Shown: positions 10,661 through 19,638, counted from the first letter of the stretch. The stretch is DNA of 64,000 nt from Acinetobacter sp. NCu2D-2 (GCF_001647675.1 NZ_CP015594.1:868001-932000), one strand, 5' to 3'. A program made the numbers and translations. The notes: generated from the sequence alone by a model not told the origin.

Positions 10661-11731
10661 ATGACGACCCTGAAGAATGATCGTTTTCTACGTGCATTAT
10701 TACGTGAACCTGTAGATACAACGCCTGTATGGATGATGCGTCAGGCAGGTCGTTATTTACCAGAATACCGTGAAACACGTGCAAAAGCAGGAGATTTCCT
10801 ATCACTTTGCAAAAACACTGAATTTGCATGTGAAGTCACCTTACAACCGCTGCGTCGTTATGATCTTGATGCTGCGATTTTATTTTCAGATATTTTAACT
10901 GTCCCTGATGCACTGGGTTTAGGGCTATATTTCGAAGCAGGTGAAGGACCTAAGTTCCGCAAAACCATTCGTACAGAACAAGATGTTGCGAATCTACCAG
11001 CGTTCAATGCGAAGTCAGATTTACCGTACGTGATGAATGCGGTATCGACTATTCGTTCTGCGTTGGGTGGACAGGTTCCTTTGATTGGTTTCTCGGGTAG
11101 CCCTTGGACACTTGCAACTTATATGGTCGAAGGGGGTTCAAGCAAGGACTTCCGCTATACCAAAAATATGATGTATGCGCAGCCTGAAGTTTTGCATGTA
11201 CTTTTATCGCGTTTAGCCGATGCTGTGACCGATTATTTAAATGCCCAAATTGATGCGGGTGCGCAAGCCGTGCAAATTTTTGATAGTTGGGGTGGTGCAT
11301 TAGCTCATCGTGAATATCAAGAGTTCTCACTACAATATATGCAAAAGATTGTAGCAGGCTTACAACGTGAAAAAGAGGGGCGTAAAATCCCAGTGATTTT
11401 ATTCACCAAAGGTGGTGGGCAATGGCTTGAGCCAATGGTTGCAACGGGTGCTGATGCATTTGGTTTAGACTGGACCACATCACTACAAACCGCGCGACAA
11501 ACTGTAGCAGGTCGTGCGGCATTGCAAGGAAATTTAGACCCTGCAACCTTATATGGCTCACATGAACGTATTATTAAAGCAACTCAATTGATGATTGATG
11601 ATGCCTATGCCAATGGTGAGAAAACAGGCTATGTGGCTAACCTCGGTCATGGGATTACCCAATGGGTTGATCCAGCCAATCCTAAAGCGTTTATTGATAC
11701 CGTACATGAATACAGTGCGAAATACTTCTAG
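10661..11731 (+). CDS. hemE: Uroporphyrinogen decarboxylase
   Basis: Decarboxylates the four acetate side chains of uroporphyrinogen III to give coproporphyrinogen III in heme synthesis. The 356 residues match the family (E. coli 354). The N-terminal signature [19 protein letters not shown] carries the substrate-binding Arg residues, the [15 protein letters not shown] block carries the catalytic Asp, and [17 protein letters not shown] is conserved. The Shine-Dalgarno is TAGGA 7 nt before the ATG. The next gene starts 9 bp after the stop, so the two are one transcript. Confidence 0.97.
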   Translation: MTTLKNDRFLRALLREPVDTTPVWMMRQAGRYLPEYRETRAKAGDFLSLCKNTEFACEVTLQPLRRYDLDAAILFSDILTVPDALGLGLYFEAGEGPKFRKTIRTEQDVANLPAFNAKSDLPYVMNAVSTIRSALGGQVPLIGFSGSPWTLATYMVEGGSSKDFRYTKNMMYAQPEVLHVLLSRLADAVTDYLNAQIDAGAQAVQIFDSWGGALAHREYQEFSLQYMQKIVAGLQREKEGRKIPVILFTKGGGQWLEPMVATGADAFGLDWTTSLQTARQTVAGRAALQGNLDPATLYGSHERIIKATQLMIDDAYANGEKTGYVANLGHGITQWVDPANPKAFIDTVHEYSAKYF

Positions 11732-11740
11732 GATAAGAAC

Positions 11741-12541
11741 TTGATTGCAATTTTAAAATCAGGTTTTGAATTTACTTATAAGGCAGCTTCGGCTGCCTTA
11801 TTTGGAATTTTACTCCTGCTCGCGTTTGTGTTCACCGCATTTATGGGCAGCAGCGAATTTCATGGTTTCTTTCGCTATGACTATTTACTGTTTTATGCCC
11901 TAACGATTCAGGTGATTTTGCTCTATGCCAAATTAGAATCTTGGGCAGAAGCCAAAGTGATTGCCTTATTTCATATCATGGCAATGGGTATGGAAATCTT
12001 TCTTACTCATCCTGCGATTGCATCTTGGCAATATCCTCAGCCCGCCGTTTTTAAAATTTTGACTGTACCTTTATTTGCAGGATTTATGTATTCTGCTGTG
12101 GGTAGCTTCTTTGCGCGCTCATTGCGTTTGTATCGCGTTTCTTTTGAAAATTTACCGACATTCGGCAATATGCTGAGCTTGGCATTGTTGTCTTATATTA
12201 ATTTCATGAGTAAGTTTTTTATTCCAGATTATCGCGCACTACTTTTTATTTGGAGTGTGGTGATTTTTTGGAAAACAAAAATACGTTTTGAGCTTTCACT
12301 GCATAAATTTCAAATCCCCATGTTGCCCATCTTGGTGCTACTGGCCTTTATTATTTGGGTCGCTGAAAATATTAGTACCTTTTATCAAATTTGGCTCTAT
12401 CCAAGCCAAGTCGAGAAATGGCATATGGTTGGTTGGGGTAAACTGGGATCATGGTATTTATTGCTGTTGCTCAGTCTGGTTTTGGTATTAAAAATTTTGG
12501 GTCAACGGAATGTGCATGGGCGCTGGGTATTGAAGCAGTGA
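11741..12541 (+). CDS. DUF817 integral membrane protein
   Basis: 266 residues with about eight hydrophobic helices. WLYPSQVEKWHMVGWGKLGSWYLLL near the C-terminus, EIFLTHPAIASWQYPQPAVFKI in the middle and SAVGSFFARSLRL are recognisable as DUF817 (YoaT-like). The biochemical function is unknown. The start is a TTG at 11741 whose Shine-Dalgarno (AGGATAAG) overlaps the hemE stop codon, which implies translational coupling. That links its expression to heme synthesis, but the linkage may be positional only. Confidence 0.85.
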   Translation: MIAILKSGFEFTYKAASAALFGILLLLAFVFTAFMGSSEFHGFFRYDYLLFYALTIQVILLYAKLESWAEAKVIALFHIMAMGMEIFLTHPAIASWQYPQPAVFKILTVPLFAGFMYSAVGSFFARSLRLYRVSFENLPTFGNMLSLALLSYINFMSKFFIPDYRALLFIWSVVIFWKTKIRFELSLHKFQIPMLPILVLLAFIIWVAENISTFYQIWLYPSQVEKWHMVGWGKLGSWYLLLLLSLVLVLKILGQRNVHGRWVLKQ

Positions 12542-12611
12542 TAGCACTTAGCAGTTAATTTCATTTTGGAAGAAATTATTTTGCAATTGACTGAAATGCA
12601 AGCTAATCTGA

Positions 12612-12983
12612 ATTGGTCAATCAGGTAAAGTTGCAAAAATCTTAGCTGCAACAACCAACGGTATTTTCGCGAACCAACTATTTGGTATTACTTTTGGTAC
12701 TTTGGGTTGTAGCGGTACAGGTACTGTGACTGCGCAAGTGGTAACTTTTACAAATGAAAATGCTGAATCTTTAGCGCGTGATATGGCTGTTGGTGAAGGT
12801 GAAAGCTTAAATGTTTTAGCTGAATTGCTAAACATTAAAGCGGATGATAAAGCACGTTTCTTCGCGGTTTCTAAACAAAACTTCGGTACAATTTATTCAG
12901 ATGAAAACCAAAATTCTTTAGAAGTTTTGGCATCTCTACAAGCTGTAATGGCAAATGATGACGTATTAAAAGCATACGTTTAA
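12612..12983 (+). pseudogene. 5'-truncated DUF3015 protein gene
   Basis: The frame reads IGQSGKVAKILAATTNGIF..., then NQLFGITFGTLGCSGTG and ENAESLARDMAVGEGESLNVLAEL, to a normal C-terminus and terminator. This is the body of a periplasmic DUF3015 protein. The signal peptide and the first Cys-containing segment (CGLGS-type) are missing, and a TGA stop (12609-12611) directly precedes the homologous part in frame. The first plausible start is an internal TTG at 12702. The 70 bp between it and the DUF817 gene show no N-terminal remnant in any frame. I infer a deletion that removed promoter, start and signal peptide. Confidence 0.75.
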
Positions 12984-12991
12984 TCTGTTTT

Positions 12992-13020
12992 AAAACCCTG
13001 TCTTTTGGCAGGGTTTTCTT
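12992..13020 (+). terminator. Terminator after the DUF3015 remnant
   Basis: AAAACCCTGTC, loop, GGCAGGGTTTTCTTT. It could also end hemE-DUF817 transcripts that read through the pseudogene. Confidence 0.8.
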
Positions 13021-13045
13021 TATCTAAAAATTACTTTGTCATTCT

Positions 13046-14929
13046 ATGAAGCTTAAAACGATATTCTTTTTTTCTTTCTTATTTCATTCATCTATTCTTT
13101 CAGCATCCACAACACTGGGTGAGTTTTATCAAGATAAAGCAGTGCAATTGCAATTAGCCAATGATCCGACATGGCAACGACTACTTTATGCAAATTCTAA
13201 TAAAAATAGTGAAGTTGATTATGCCGGCTTTTTCTATGCTGAACAGGGTAAACATGATCTAACGCAAGAATTAAAACAAAATATCACAGCTTTATTTGAA
13301 CAGCATGAAGATAATAAATCTATTCAGTGTAAATTCCCTGCACGTAGTGAATTTCTTATTCAAAAATTAAATATTACTCAGTCTGATTTACCTGAAGTTT
13401 CCTGTACAGAATTTGATGAGTGGATTGGACAAATTAAGCCCTATAAAGCGACTTTAATTTATGCCACAGATTTTATGGGCAATCCAAGCTCTATGTTCGG
13501 GCATACCTTATTGCGTTTAGACCCCAAAAATCTCAAAGAATTAAATCTGGTTTCTTATGCAGTCAATTATGCAGCGACTGTATCTGATGAACAAAGTTGG
13601 TCTTATGCATGGAAAGGTCTAACGGGGCAATATCCGGGTGAATATTCCTTAATGCCCTATTACCGCAAGGTAAAAGAGTACGGTGATTTTGAAAGTCGTG
13701 ACTTATGGGAATATGAGCTGACTTTGACTGAGCAAGAAACCCGTTTTTTAGTGAAACATATTTGGGAACTCAAGCATGTTCAGTTTCCCTACTATTTTAT
13801 TAATGATAACTGTGCTTACCGATTATTAGGTTTAATTGATTTAGTTCGTCCTCAAGCCAACCTACAACGCCGTTTTAAAGCCAGTGCCATCCCAATTGAA
13901 ACTATTAAAGCTATTCGTGATGAACACTTAATTGAAACTGCTGAATATCGACCTGCTTTAGAAACTCAGCTCAATGCACAAGCCAAACAGCATGGATATG
14001 CTTTAGCCAAACATGCCCATGTGTTAACGCAACAAGAACGTTCTGAATTTGCAAATTTCTTGCAAAAATTTAATGTACAGCAACAAGCCAGAATATTGGA
14101 AATGGCTTATGACGATCTGTATCTACAATTGCTCAGTCGTAAGGTCGAAGCAAAAGTTGCAGAGCCAAAATTAAGACAATTATTAATTTTGCGTAGTCAG
14201 ATCGATCTCGATAAACAACGCGCTACAGTCTCTCTACCGAAAGTTGATCCTGTCGATAGCCATCATGCTCGTCATATTTCATTGGGTGTTGGTAAAGTTC
14301 AAGGTGAGGATGTAATCACACTTGGGCATCGTCAGGCCTATCATGATTTGATTGATCCACAAGGGGGTTATCGCATTGGGACGCAACTTAAATTATTGGA
14401 CGGTCAGCTGCAGTATCGCGATGATCAACTGAAGTTAGAGTCATTTAATGTACTGTCTGTGAATTCCTATAATCCGATCACGCCATTTAAAACGCCTTTA
14501 AGTTGGGGATTCAACTTGGGCTGGAAACAAGAAGCACAGCATCAAGGGCATTTTAGTGAGACAGAGCAGCACGGTGTGTTTAATTTAAATACGCAGTTTG
14601 GTTTTAGTGCTGTAAATACTGAGCTTGAACATCTATGTTATGCCCAAATTCAAAACCACTTACAAGCAGGCAAAAACTTAGATAAAGGTTGGCGTGTAGG
14701 ACTCGGCCCGACTCTAGGCTGTCAGAATATCTGGACTGATCGAATTAATAGTTTGGTGCAAATAGAATTACCTTATTGGAGTGATCGGCATGTATGGCAA
14801 ATGAATATCGGTAGTGCAGTGCAATATAGTTTAAATGCACAAAACTCACTGCAACTGAGTTGGAATTATCAGCAATCTAAACATGAAAATTGGCAACAAA
14901 TTGCTGTCAATTTATTGCATTATTTTTGA
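13046..14929 (+). CDS. Periplasmic Lnb/DUF4105-family protein with C-terminal barrel-like domain
   Basis: 627 residues with a signal peptide (MKLKTIFFFSFLFHSSILSAS). The central region (about 130-300) matches the DUF4105 family, now named after Lnb of Bdellovibrio, a lipoprotein N-acyltransferase (from memory). The papain-like fold uses His and Cys: H153 in PSSMFGHTLLRLD and C256 in FINDNCAYRLLGLIDL are the candidates. From about residue 400 the sequence alternates like outer-membrane beta strands and ends in LLHYF, a terminal aromatic as in barrel proteins. Acyltransferase activity here is inference. No strong Shine-Dalgarno is seen, and the gene stands alone. Confidence 0.8.
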   Translation: MKLKTIFFFSFLFHSSILSASTTLGEFYQDKAVQLQLANDPTWQRLLYANSNKNSEVDYAGFFYAEQGKHDLTQELKQNITALFEQHEDNKSIQCKFPARSEFLIQKLNITQSDLPEVSCTEFDEWIGQIKPYKATLIYATDFMGNPSSMFGHTLLRLDPKNLKELNLVSYAVNYAATVSDEQSWSYAWKGLTGQYPGEYSLMPYYRKVKEYGDFESRDLWEYELTLTEQETRFLVKHIWELKHVQFPYYFINDNCAYRLLGLIDLVRPQANLQRRFKASAIPIETIKAIRDEHLIETAEYRPALETQLNAQAKQHGYALAKHAHVLTQQERSEFANFLQKFNVQQQARILEMAYDDLYLQLLSRKVEAKVAEPKLRQLLILRSQIDLDKQRATVSLPKVDPVDSHHARHISLGVGKVQGEDVITLGHRQAYHDLIDPQGGYRIGTQLKLLDGQLQYRDDQLKLESFNVLSVNSYNPITPFKTPLSWGFNLGWKQEAQHQGHFSETEQHGVFNLNTQFGFSAVNTELEHLCYAQIQNHLQAGKNLDKGWRVGLGPTLGCQNIWTDRINSLVQIELPYWSDRHVWQMNIGSAVQYSLNAQNSLQLSWNYQQSKHENWQQIAVNLLHYF

Positions 14930-14956
14930 TAATTTTTTGGAGCAAATACTTTAAAG

Positions 14957-14970
14957 GTGATGCACATCAA
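14957..14970. promoter_or_regulatory. FNR/Anr-like box upstream of globin-coupled cyclase
   Basis: GTGATGCACATCAA matches TTGAT-N4-ATCAA at 9 of 10 positions and lies 133 bp before the start codon. A poor CRP match is the alternative reading. Confidence 0.35.
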
Positions 14971-15103
14971 CATTAATACTTTGCTTTTTACATCAAATAG
15001 TTAACTATTTAAGATAACTAAATTATCCGCTAGTATTTCCCTTTATTTTTGTTATATTTGTCACATAATTAATGCGAATATTGCAATGGTGGGGATCTCG
15101 ATT

Positions 15104-16495
15104 ATGAATAATGAATGTATGGCCATGCTGGCTGAGCAGTGGAAACATATATGTCAGAATTATTCGTCGGATGATCTCCTGCATGCATTTCAATTCATTC
15201 AAGAACATTCATTGGTCTTGGTCGAAGAATTCTATAAAAAAATGTTAGTCGAGAAAGAATCAGCAGAATTTTTCTCAGATGACATTATTCAACAACGTCT
15301 GCGCGATACATTAAATCAATGGTTACTGGAAAGTTTCAGTGTTGGAATCAATAAGAGCTACAGCGATGCAGTAGAAAAACAACGCATGGTTGGGCATGTG
15401 CATGCACGTGTGGGTATTCCATCATGGTTGATTATGCGCGGTGTACGTGAAATCGAACGTAAAATGTTTGAGTTATTAAATAATAGCGACACTAAAAGTG
15501 CTTTAACGACGTGTAGTTATATTATTCAGATTATGGGCTTTGCGACTGAAATTATGTGTCGCTCATATGAAGCCAAGACTGTGGCTAATCAAGAAGTGAA
15601 GCATAGCTATCGTCTATTTTCTGCGATGCAAGATGTTGCGGTACAAAAAGACAAGCAACGCAGTTCATTACTCGACTGGGAAAATGAACTAATGTTTAAA
15701 GTCTTCACGGGCAATGTTGGTTTTAAACATCCAATGTTATCAAAATCAGAATTTGGCTTATGGTTTATTCATAAAGCATCTTATGCTTTTTCAGGATCAG
15801 ATCAGGTTAAGCTGATTATTGACCGCATTTATGAAGTCGATAAGCTCAATGAGATTGTGACCCAATGTTATGAAAAAGAGCAAATCTTGGAATTAATTCA
15901 GTCTATTCGTGATCTGAATCGTGAAATTCAACATTTGGTCGATCAGTTATTCCAAGTTTCTGAATATATCGAATCAGGGAATGATTCACTCACTCAACTG
16001 TTAAACCGTCGTTATTTAAATACCATTGTCAGTCGTGAGATTACCTATTCACGTCAAAACCGTACACCTTTATCATTACTGGCAATTGATGCGGATTTCT
16101 TTAAATCCATTAATGATAAATTTGGGCATGCTGCAGGGGATTTAGCACTTAAATTTATTGCCGAAGCATTGCAAAAATATAGTCAGGGCAGTGATTATGC
16201 ATTCCGTGTCGGTGGGGAAGAGTTCTTACTGTTATTGGTGGCGACAGATCTTGAACGTGCGGTTAATATTGCTGAAAGCATTCGTAAATATGTTGAACAT
16301 GGCATGATTACCAGTGCTCAAGGACAGCAATTTAAATTTACCGTGAGTATTGGTTGTGCTTTATATGATGGTCATCCAGATTATCAAAAATTCTTGGATA
16401 CAGCAGATACTGCACTTTATGCGGCGAAGAATACAGGTCGAAATCGTGTGTATATTGCGAAGACTGATCCACAAGCATCATTGTCTAACTCATAA
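15104..16495 (+). CDS. Globin-coupled sensor diguanylate cyclase (DosC-like)
   Basis: 463 residues. The N-terminal globin-sensor domain (about 1-155) resembles E. coli DosC: EEFYKKM supplies the distal Tyr (Y44) and GHVHARVGIPSW the proximal heme His (H100). A helical middle domain is followed by a GGDEF domain with AFRVGGEEFLLLL (about residue 370) and AIDADFFKSINDKFGHAAGD. The I-site Arg is missing (QGSD instead of RxxD), so product inhibition is not expected. c-di-GMP synthesis is probably gated by O2 binding to heme. Start 15104 is preferred because GGGGA lies 8 nt upstream; an in-frame ATG at 15086 has none. Confidence 0.88.
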   Translation: MNNECMAMLAEQWKHICQNYSSDDLLHAFQFIQEHSLVLVEEFYKKMLVEKESAEFFSDDIIQQRLRDTLNQWLLESFSVGINKSYSDAVEKQRMVGHVHARVGIPSWLIMRGVREIERKMFELLNNSDTKSALTTCSYIIQIMGFATEIMCRSYEAKTVANQEVKHSYRLFSAMQDVAVQKDKQRSSLLDWENELMFKVFTGNVGFKHPMLSKSEFGLWFIHKASYAFSGSDQVKLIIDRIYEVDKLNEIVTQCYEKEQILELIQSIRDLNREIQHLVDQLFQVSEYIESGNDSLTQLLNRRYLNTIVSREITYSRQNRTPLSLLAIDADFFKSINDKFGHAAGDLALKFIAEALQKYSQGSDYAFRVGGEEFLLLLVATDLERAVNIAESIRKYVEHGMITSAQGQQFKFTVSIGCALYDGHPDYQKFLDTADTALYAAKNTGRNRVYIAKTDPQASLSNS

Positions 16496-16500
16496 TTTGC

Positions 16501-17049
16501 TCAGTTTCGGTTTTGTATAAACGCTAAAAATTTTTCTTTTTGTTCTACATATTTGGGATGAGCTTTGGCTTCATCCCATTTTTGTTTAAAGATTCGTGCT
16601 GCAGCAGCTTTGACTGGATCTTCTTTTTGTCGTGGAAGTTCTTCGCGTCCATGTGCACCACTTAAACCTTTTTTATCATCAGGAACTGGACCATCATATT
16701 TTTTACCACCTTTATGATTAGCATAGCGACGTGCACGTGTAAAACCCATCTGTAAAAATTTACGTGCCATATCTGCACCGACAAAATCTTCAGCTTCCAA
16801 ATACGTTTCAAACAATTGCCAGATTTTGCTACTGCTTTCGATGGCTTTTTCTTCATCGGCAAAGCGCCAATAGGGCAAAATTTCTGATTTATAAGGCTCG
16901 ACCATTAATACACCTTGTTCACCACGTCCAATTCGATAAAGTTCAGGATGTTCGCGAAAATTAATTTTTTTAAAATCTAAACTGTAATCAAAACTGTTGG
17001 AATGAACACGTGATTCGCGTTTAGGTATGGCAATGCTTTTCTTAGTCAT
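16501..17049 (-). CDS. DUF4385 family protein
   Basis: About 182 residues. FDYSLDFKKINFREHPELYRIGRGEQGVL and LPYWRFADEEKA, followed by GADMARKFLQMGFTRARRYANHKGG, are DUF4385 hallmarks. No function is established. The sequence is rich in Lys/Arg at both ends with no membrane segment, so the protein is cytoplasmic and may bind nucleic acid (inference). Three consecutive start codons occur (GTG 17055, ATG 17052, ATG 17049); GGAG spacing favours 17049. It lies downstream of the Lys-rich gene but a terminator separates them. It is convergent with the cyclase gene, 5 bp apart. Confidence 0.85.
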   Translation of the reverse strand: MTKKSIAIPKRESRVHSNSFDYSLDFKKINFREHPELYRIGRGEQGVLMVEPYKSEILPYWRFADEEKAIESSSKIWQLFETYLEAEDFVGADMARKFLQMGFTRARRYANHKGGKKYDGPVPDDKKGLSGAHGREELPRQKEDPVKAAAARIFKQKWDEAKAHPKYVEQKEKFLAFIQNRN

Positions 17050-17083
17050 CATCACTCCAGTCGTGTTATTACAAGATTAAGTT

Positions 17084-17110
17084 AAAAAAGTAGCCCCAGT
17101 TGGGGCTACT
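17084..17110 (-). terminator. Terminator of the lysine-rich protein gene
   Basis: In the minus direction AGTAGCCCC, loop AACT, GGGGCTACT, then TTTTT. It begins immediately after the stop codon. Confidence 0.9.
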
Positions 17111-17111
17111 A

Positions 17112-17438
17112 TTATTTGGTTTTTTTACTGCTTGATTTTGCTTTGGTAGTCTTTGGCTTTTCTTCCTTAGACTTGGTTGCTTTGGTATCGGTTTTCTTTG
17201 CTGTTGAAGATTTTTTGGTAGTTTTCTTCTCAGCTTTTGGTTTCTCCTCTTTAACCTTAGCGCTGGTTTTTGCTTTAGTGGTTTTTTTAGGAGCTTCTTT
17301 TTTTTCAGCTTTCGATTTTGATGAATCTTTAGCTGATGAAGTTTTCTTGGTTTTTACTTTATCATCTTTGGTTGCAGCTTCTTTTTTAGAAGTGCTCTCC
17401 TTAGATTTTTTTGCAGTCGTTTTTTTTGCGGCTGCCAT
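17112..17438 (-). CDS. Lysine-rich histone H1/AlgP-like protein
   Basis: 108 residues made almost only of Lys, Thr, Ser, Ala and Glu, with repeating KKTT, AKK and KEEKPK units. It resembles histone H1 C-terminal tails and the AlgP/Hc1-like nucleoid proteins, and is expected to be disordered and bind DNA or RNA by charge. The ATG at 17438 (MAAAKKTT) has AGGA 8 nt upstream; the in-frame ATG at 17447 has no room for one. The opposite strand shows a long hydrophobic frame only because Lys codons read as Phe/Leu in reverse. It has its own terminator. Function is inferred from composition alone. Confidence 0.82.
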   Translation of the reverse strand: MAAAKKTTAKKSKESTSKKEAATKDDKVKTKKTSSAKDSSKSKAEKKEAPKKTTKAKTSAKVKEEKPKAEKKTTKKSSTAKKTDTKATKSKEEKPKTTKAKSSSKKTK

Positions 17439-17684
17439 AGTGATCATCCTTAGTGAATAAAAAGAAAATAGGAATGAATCTGATCAATTCATCTTGCTTT
17501 CAATGTACGGATTAATCTTAAAAATGGGGGATGAAATCGTGTTATGAAATGTTTAATTTATAAACAGAAATACATTAAGTAATTGATATTGATTTAATGC
17601 TGTAGCTTTGAGTTACAAGTCTTACAGCATGGTTACAAACAGAATTTTTAATTGTATTTTTCAAAAAAAATTTAATTGATTAGA

Positions 17685-18044
17685 TCAGACTTCAACGACC
17701 ACAAAGTATTTTTTTACAGCTTCAATCACTTCGAAAGTCCCCTTAAAACTTGGCGGTATCACACCTGCTTCACCTGCTTTAATTTCGACAAAGGTATTTG
17801 TCTCTGCATGATGTAATCGAACGATGCCTTCAATTAGCGTAAAGAATTCTTGTTTATTTTCAGCAAAAACAATATTCCATGCACCCACTTCACATTGCCA
17901 GATCCCACAGTTCATATTGGGGTGTTCATAGAGGGATTCAGTCAAACGCTTTGGATTACCTTTGACCAAACGGTCAGGTCGGGGAAAATCTACAGTTTGT
18001 TCGCTCTGCGCTAAACCTTGACCTGCTAACCAAATTGCCGACAT
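17685..18044 (-). CDS. Cupin-domain protein (DUF861 type)
   Basis: 119 residues of one small cupin barrel. MNCGIWQCEVGAWNIVFAENKQEFFTLIEGIVRL, then VEIKAGEAGVIPPSFKGTFEVIEAVKKYFVV, match the DUF861 or (S)-ureidoglycine-aminohydrolase-like cupins. The expected metal-binding His pair of the first motif is not obvious, so catalysis is uncertain. Start 18044 has GAGG 9 nt upstream. An earlier in-frame ATG (18071) would put that site inside the gene. It is a single-gene unit behind the folE terminator. Confidence 0.78.
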   Translation of the reverse strand: MSAIWLAGQGLAQSEQTVDFPRPDRLVKGNPKRLTESLYEHPNMNCGIWQCEVGAWNIVFAENKQEFFTLIEGIVRLHHAETNTFVEIKAGEAGVIPPSFKGTFEVIEAVKKYFVVVEV

Positions 18045-18085
18045 TTTTATTTCCCTCTGTATAAAGCGCATAGATTAATCGAGAT

Positions 18086-18116
18086 AAAAAAAAGCCTCAA
18101 TATATTGAGGCTTTTT
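18086..18116 (-). terminator. folE terminator
   Basis: Minus-strand AAAAAGCCTCAATATATTGAGGCTTTTTTTT, 17 bp after the folE stop. Confidence 0.88.
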
Positions 18117-18132
18117 CATTGAATGCATTTAA

Positions 18133-18687
18133 TTAATAGCTTTCAGGCACAGCACTTAAGAATTCACGACGTTCGTCTTTATTGGTTTTAAAGTCACCCA
18201 CAAATGAAACAGTGCGTGTGGTTGATTCTTGTTTGCCGACACCACGCATCATCATACACATGTGTGCTGAGTCAATCACAACAGCTACACCACGAGCACC
18301 TGTAACTTCTGCAACCGCTTCTGCAATTTGCTGAGTCAAGTTTTCCTGAATTTGCAAACGACGTGCAAACATTTCAGTGATACGTGCAAATTTTGACAAG
18401 CCTAATACATGACCTTCTGGTAAATATGCAATATGCACACGACCATAGAAAGGAAGAAGGTGATGTTCACACAATGAATAAAATTCGATATTTTTAACCA
18501 ATACCATTTCACGGTTTTCTGATGGGAACACCGCATTATTGGTCACTTCTTCAAGTGTTTGGCTATAACCAGAAGTCAAATACGAGAACGCTTTGGCAGC
18601 ACGCATCGGCGTATCTTTGAGACCTGGGCGATTTAAATCTTCACCAACGGCAGTAAGAATGTTTGCGTAGGATTGCTGCATAGTCAT
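18133..18687 (-). CDS. folE: GTP cyclohydrolase I
   Basis: Converts GTP to 7,8-dihydroneopterin triphosphate, the first step of folate synthesis, in a zinc-dependent toroidal decamer. The 184 residues match the bacterial core. [23 protein letters not shown] carries the zinc Cys and catalytic His, [11 protein letters not shown] and a second ligand in [12 protein letters not shown] are present, and TRTVSFVG follows. A second ATG at 18681 is possible. Zinc ligands are complete. Between this gene and the Smr gene lies an imperfect hairpin (GGCATT...AATGCC, 18724-18753) without a T run. Confidence 0.96.
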   Translation of the reverse strand: MTMQQSYANILTAVGEDLNRPGLKDTPMRAAKAFSYLTSGYSQTLEEVTNNAVFPSENREMVLVKNIEFYSLCEHHLLPFYGRVHIAYLPEGHVLGLSKFARITEMFARRLQIQENLTQQIAEAVAEVTGARGVAVVIDSAHMCMMMRGVGKQESTTRTVSFVGDFKTNKDERREFLSAVPESY

Positions 18688-18776
18688 GTGACGTATTCAC
18701 TTACACTGAGAAAAAGAATAAGGACGGCATTGTAGCAGAAAACTACCTTAATGCCTTGCTTTAGCAATTAAACTGT

Positions 18777-19463
18777 CTATTGTTTGAGCTGAGGATTTTT
18801 TTCAGCACGTTTCAATAATACCAGTACTGCACCTGTGCCACCTTGCTTCTCAGGTGCGCTGACAAATGCCAATACGTCACGATGCTGACGAAGCCAACTA
18901 TTCACATAGGTCTTTAAAATCGCTTCTGGACCTTTCCCATGCACGATTTTAATTACGTTTTGGTTTTCATCTTTTGCAATTTGAATAATCTGTAGTACAG
19001 CTTGACGGGCTTCTTCTACCGTACAGCCATGTAAGTCAACGGCTTCATACCAACGTAAATTACCCGCTTTTAAATCTTCAAATACTTTATGCTGTAAGGT
19101 GGCAATACGATAACTCAGACTTGCCTGACTGCCGACAGGATTCAGCATCGCTTGCGTGTCTGACATGATGGTTTCTTCAGTTTCCATTGGCCCCATCGCA
19201 GCAGCACGTTTTGCTAATGTTTGTGCATCAATTTTTTTCTTTTTTGGTTTTTCAATTTTAGCCGTGTTACCCGAATCAATTTTTTGTACGCCTTGCATCT
19301 GCTTGCGGAACAGCGCCATTTCATCTTCTTCATTCGGCTGTACTTTTGCAGAAGCTTGTTGAACTTTTTTGATTTGTTCTTGCACGTGTGTGGTGTTGAT
19401 TTGTTTTTTCATTTGCTTTAACAAATCAAGCTGTGCTTTTGAAAGGGAAGAATCGTTGCTCAT
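18777..19463 (-). CDS. Smr-domain endonuclease-like protein
   Basis: 228 residues. The N-terminal half is charged and coiled-coil-like (KAQLDLLKQMKKQINTTHVQEQIKK). The C-terminal Smr domain (about 140-222) has VDLHGCTVEEARQAVLQII, the HGKG motif in IKIVHGKGPEAILK, and a conserved end FVSAPEKQGGTGAVLVLLKR. Smr domains, shared with MutS2, act as DNA nicking or RNA endonucleases. Proteobacterial stand-alone forms (SmrA, SmrB) include the ribosome-rescue nuclease SmrB. Which of the two this is cannot be settled here. Confidence 0.88.
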   Translation of the reverse strand: MSNDSSLSKAQLDLLKQMKKQINTTHVQEQIKKVQQASAKVQPNEEDEMALFRKQMQGVQKIDSGNTAKIEKPKKKKIDAQTLAKRAAAMGPMETEETIMSDTQAMLNPVGSQASLSYRIATLQHKVFEDLKAGNLRWYEAVDLHGCTVEEARQAVLQIIQIAKDENQNVIKIVHGKGPEAILKTYVNSWLRQHRDVLAFVSAPEKQGGTGAVLVLLKRAEKNPQLKQ

Positions 19464-19579
19464 AATGAAAAACAGGGAAGAGATGAAAATAGAATAAAAT
19501 TATAGTCTTTATTATAAAAAATGAAAAATCTATTCGCGAGTATGACAGGCTGAACTGAACAGCTTTGGATTATTTTAAT

Positions 19580-19612
19580 AAAAAAGCCTGAATCATGTGA
19601 CTCAGGCTTTTT
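19580..19612 (-). terminator. trp cluster terminator
   Basis: Minus-strand AAAAAGCCTGAGTCACATGA TTCAGGCTTTTT hairpin, 27 bp after the trpC stop. Confidence 0.85.
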
Positions 19613-19638
19613 ACTAAGATTTGTGATTAGTTTTGTGG

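Noticed and set aside
17116..17460. Plus-strand frame encoding a hydrophobic 114-residue protein opposite the Lys-rich gene
   Set aside because: Reverse complement of AAA/AAG codons yields Phe/Leu, so the membrane-like look is an artefact. The minus-strand gene has the Shine-Dalgarno and terminator.
18724..18753. Imperfect hairpin between the Smr gene and folE
   Set aside because: It has a three-base bulge and no T run. Not convincing as a terminator or riboswitch.
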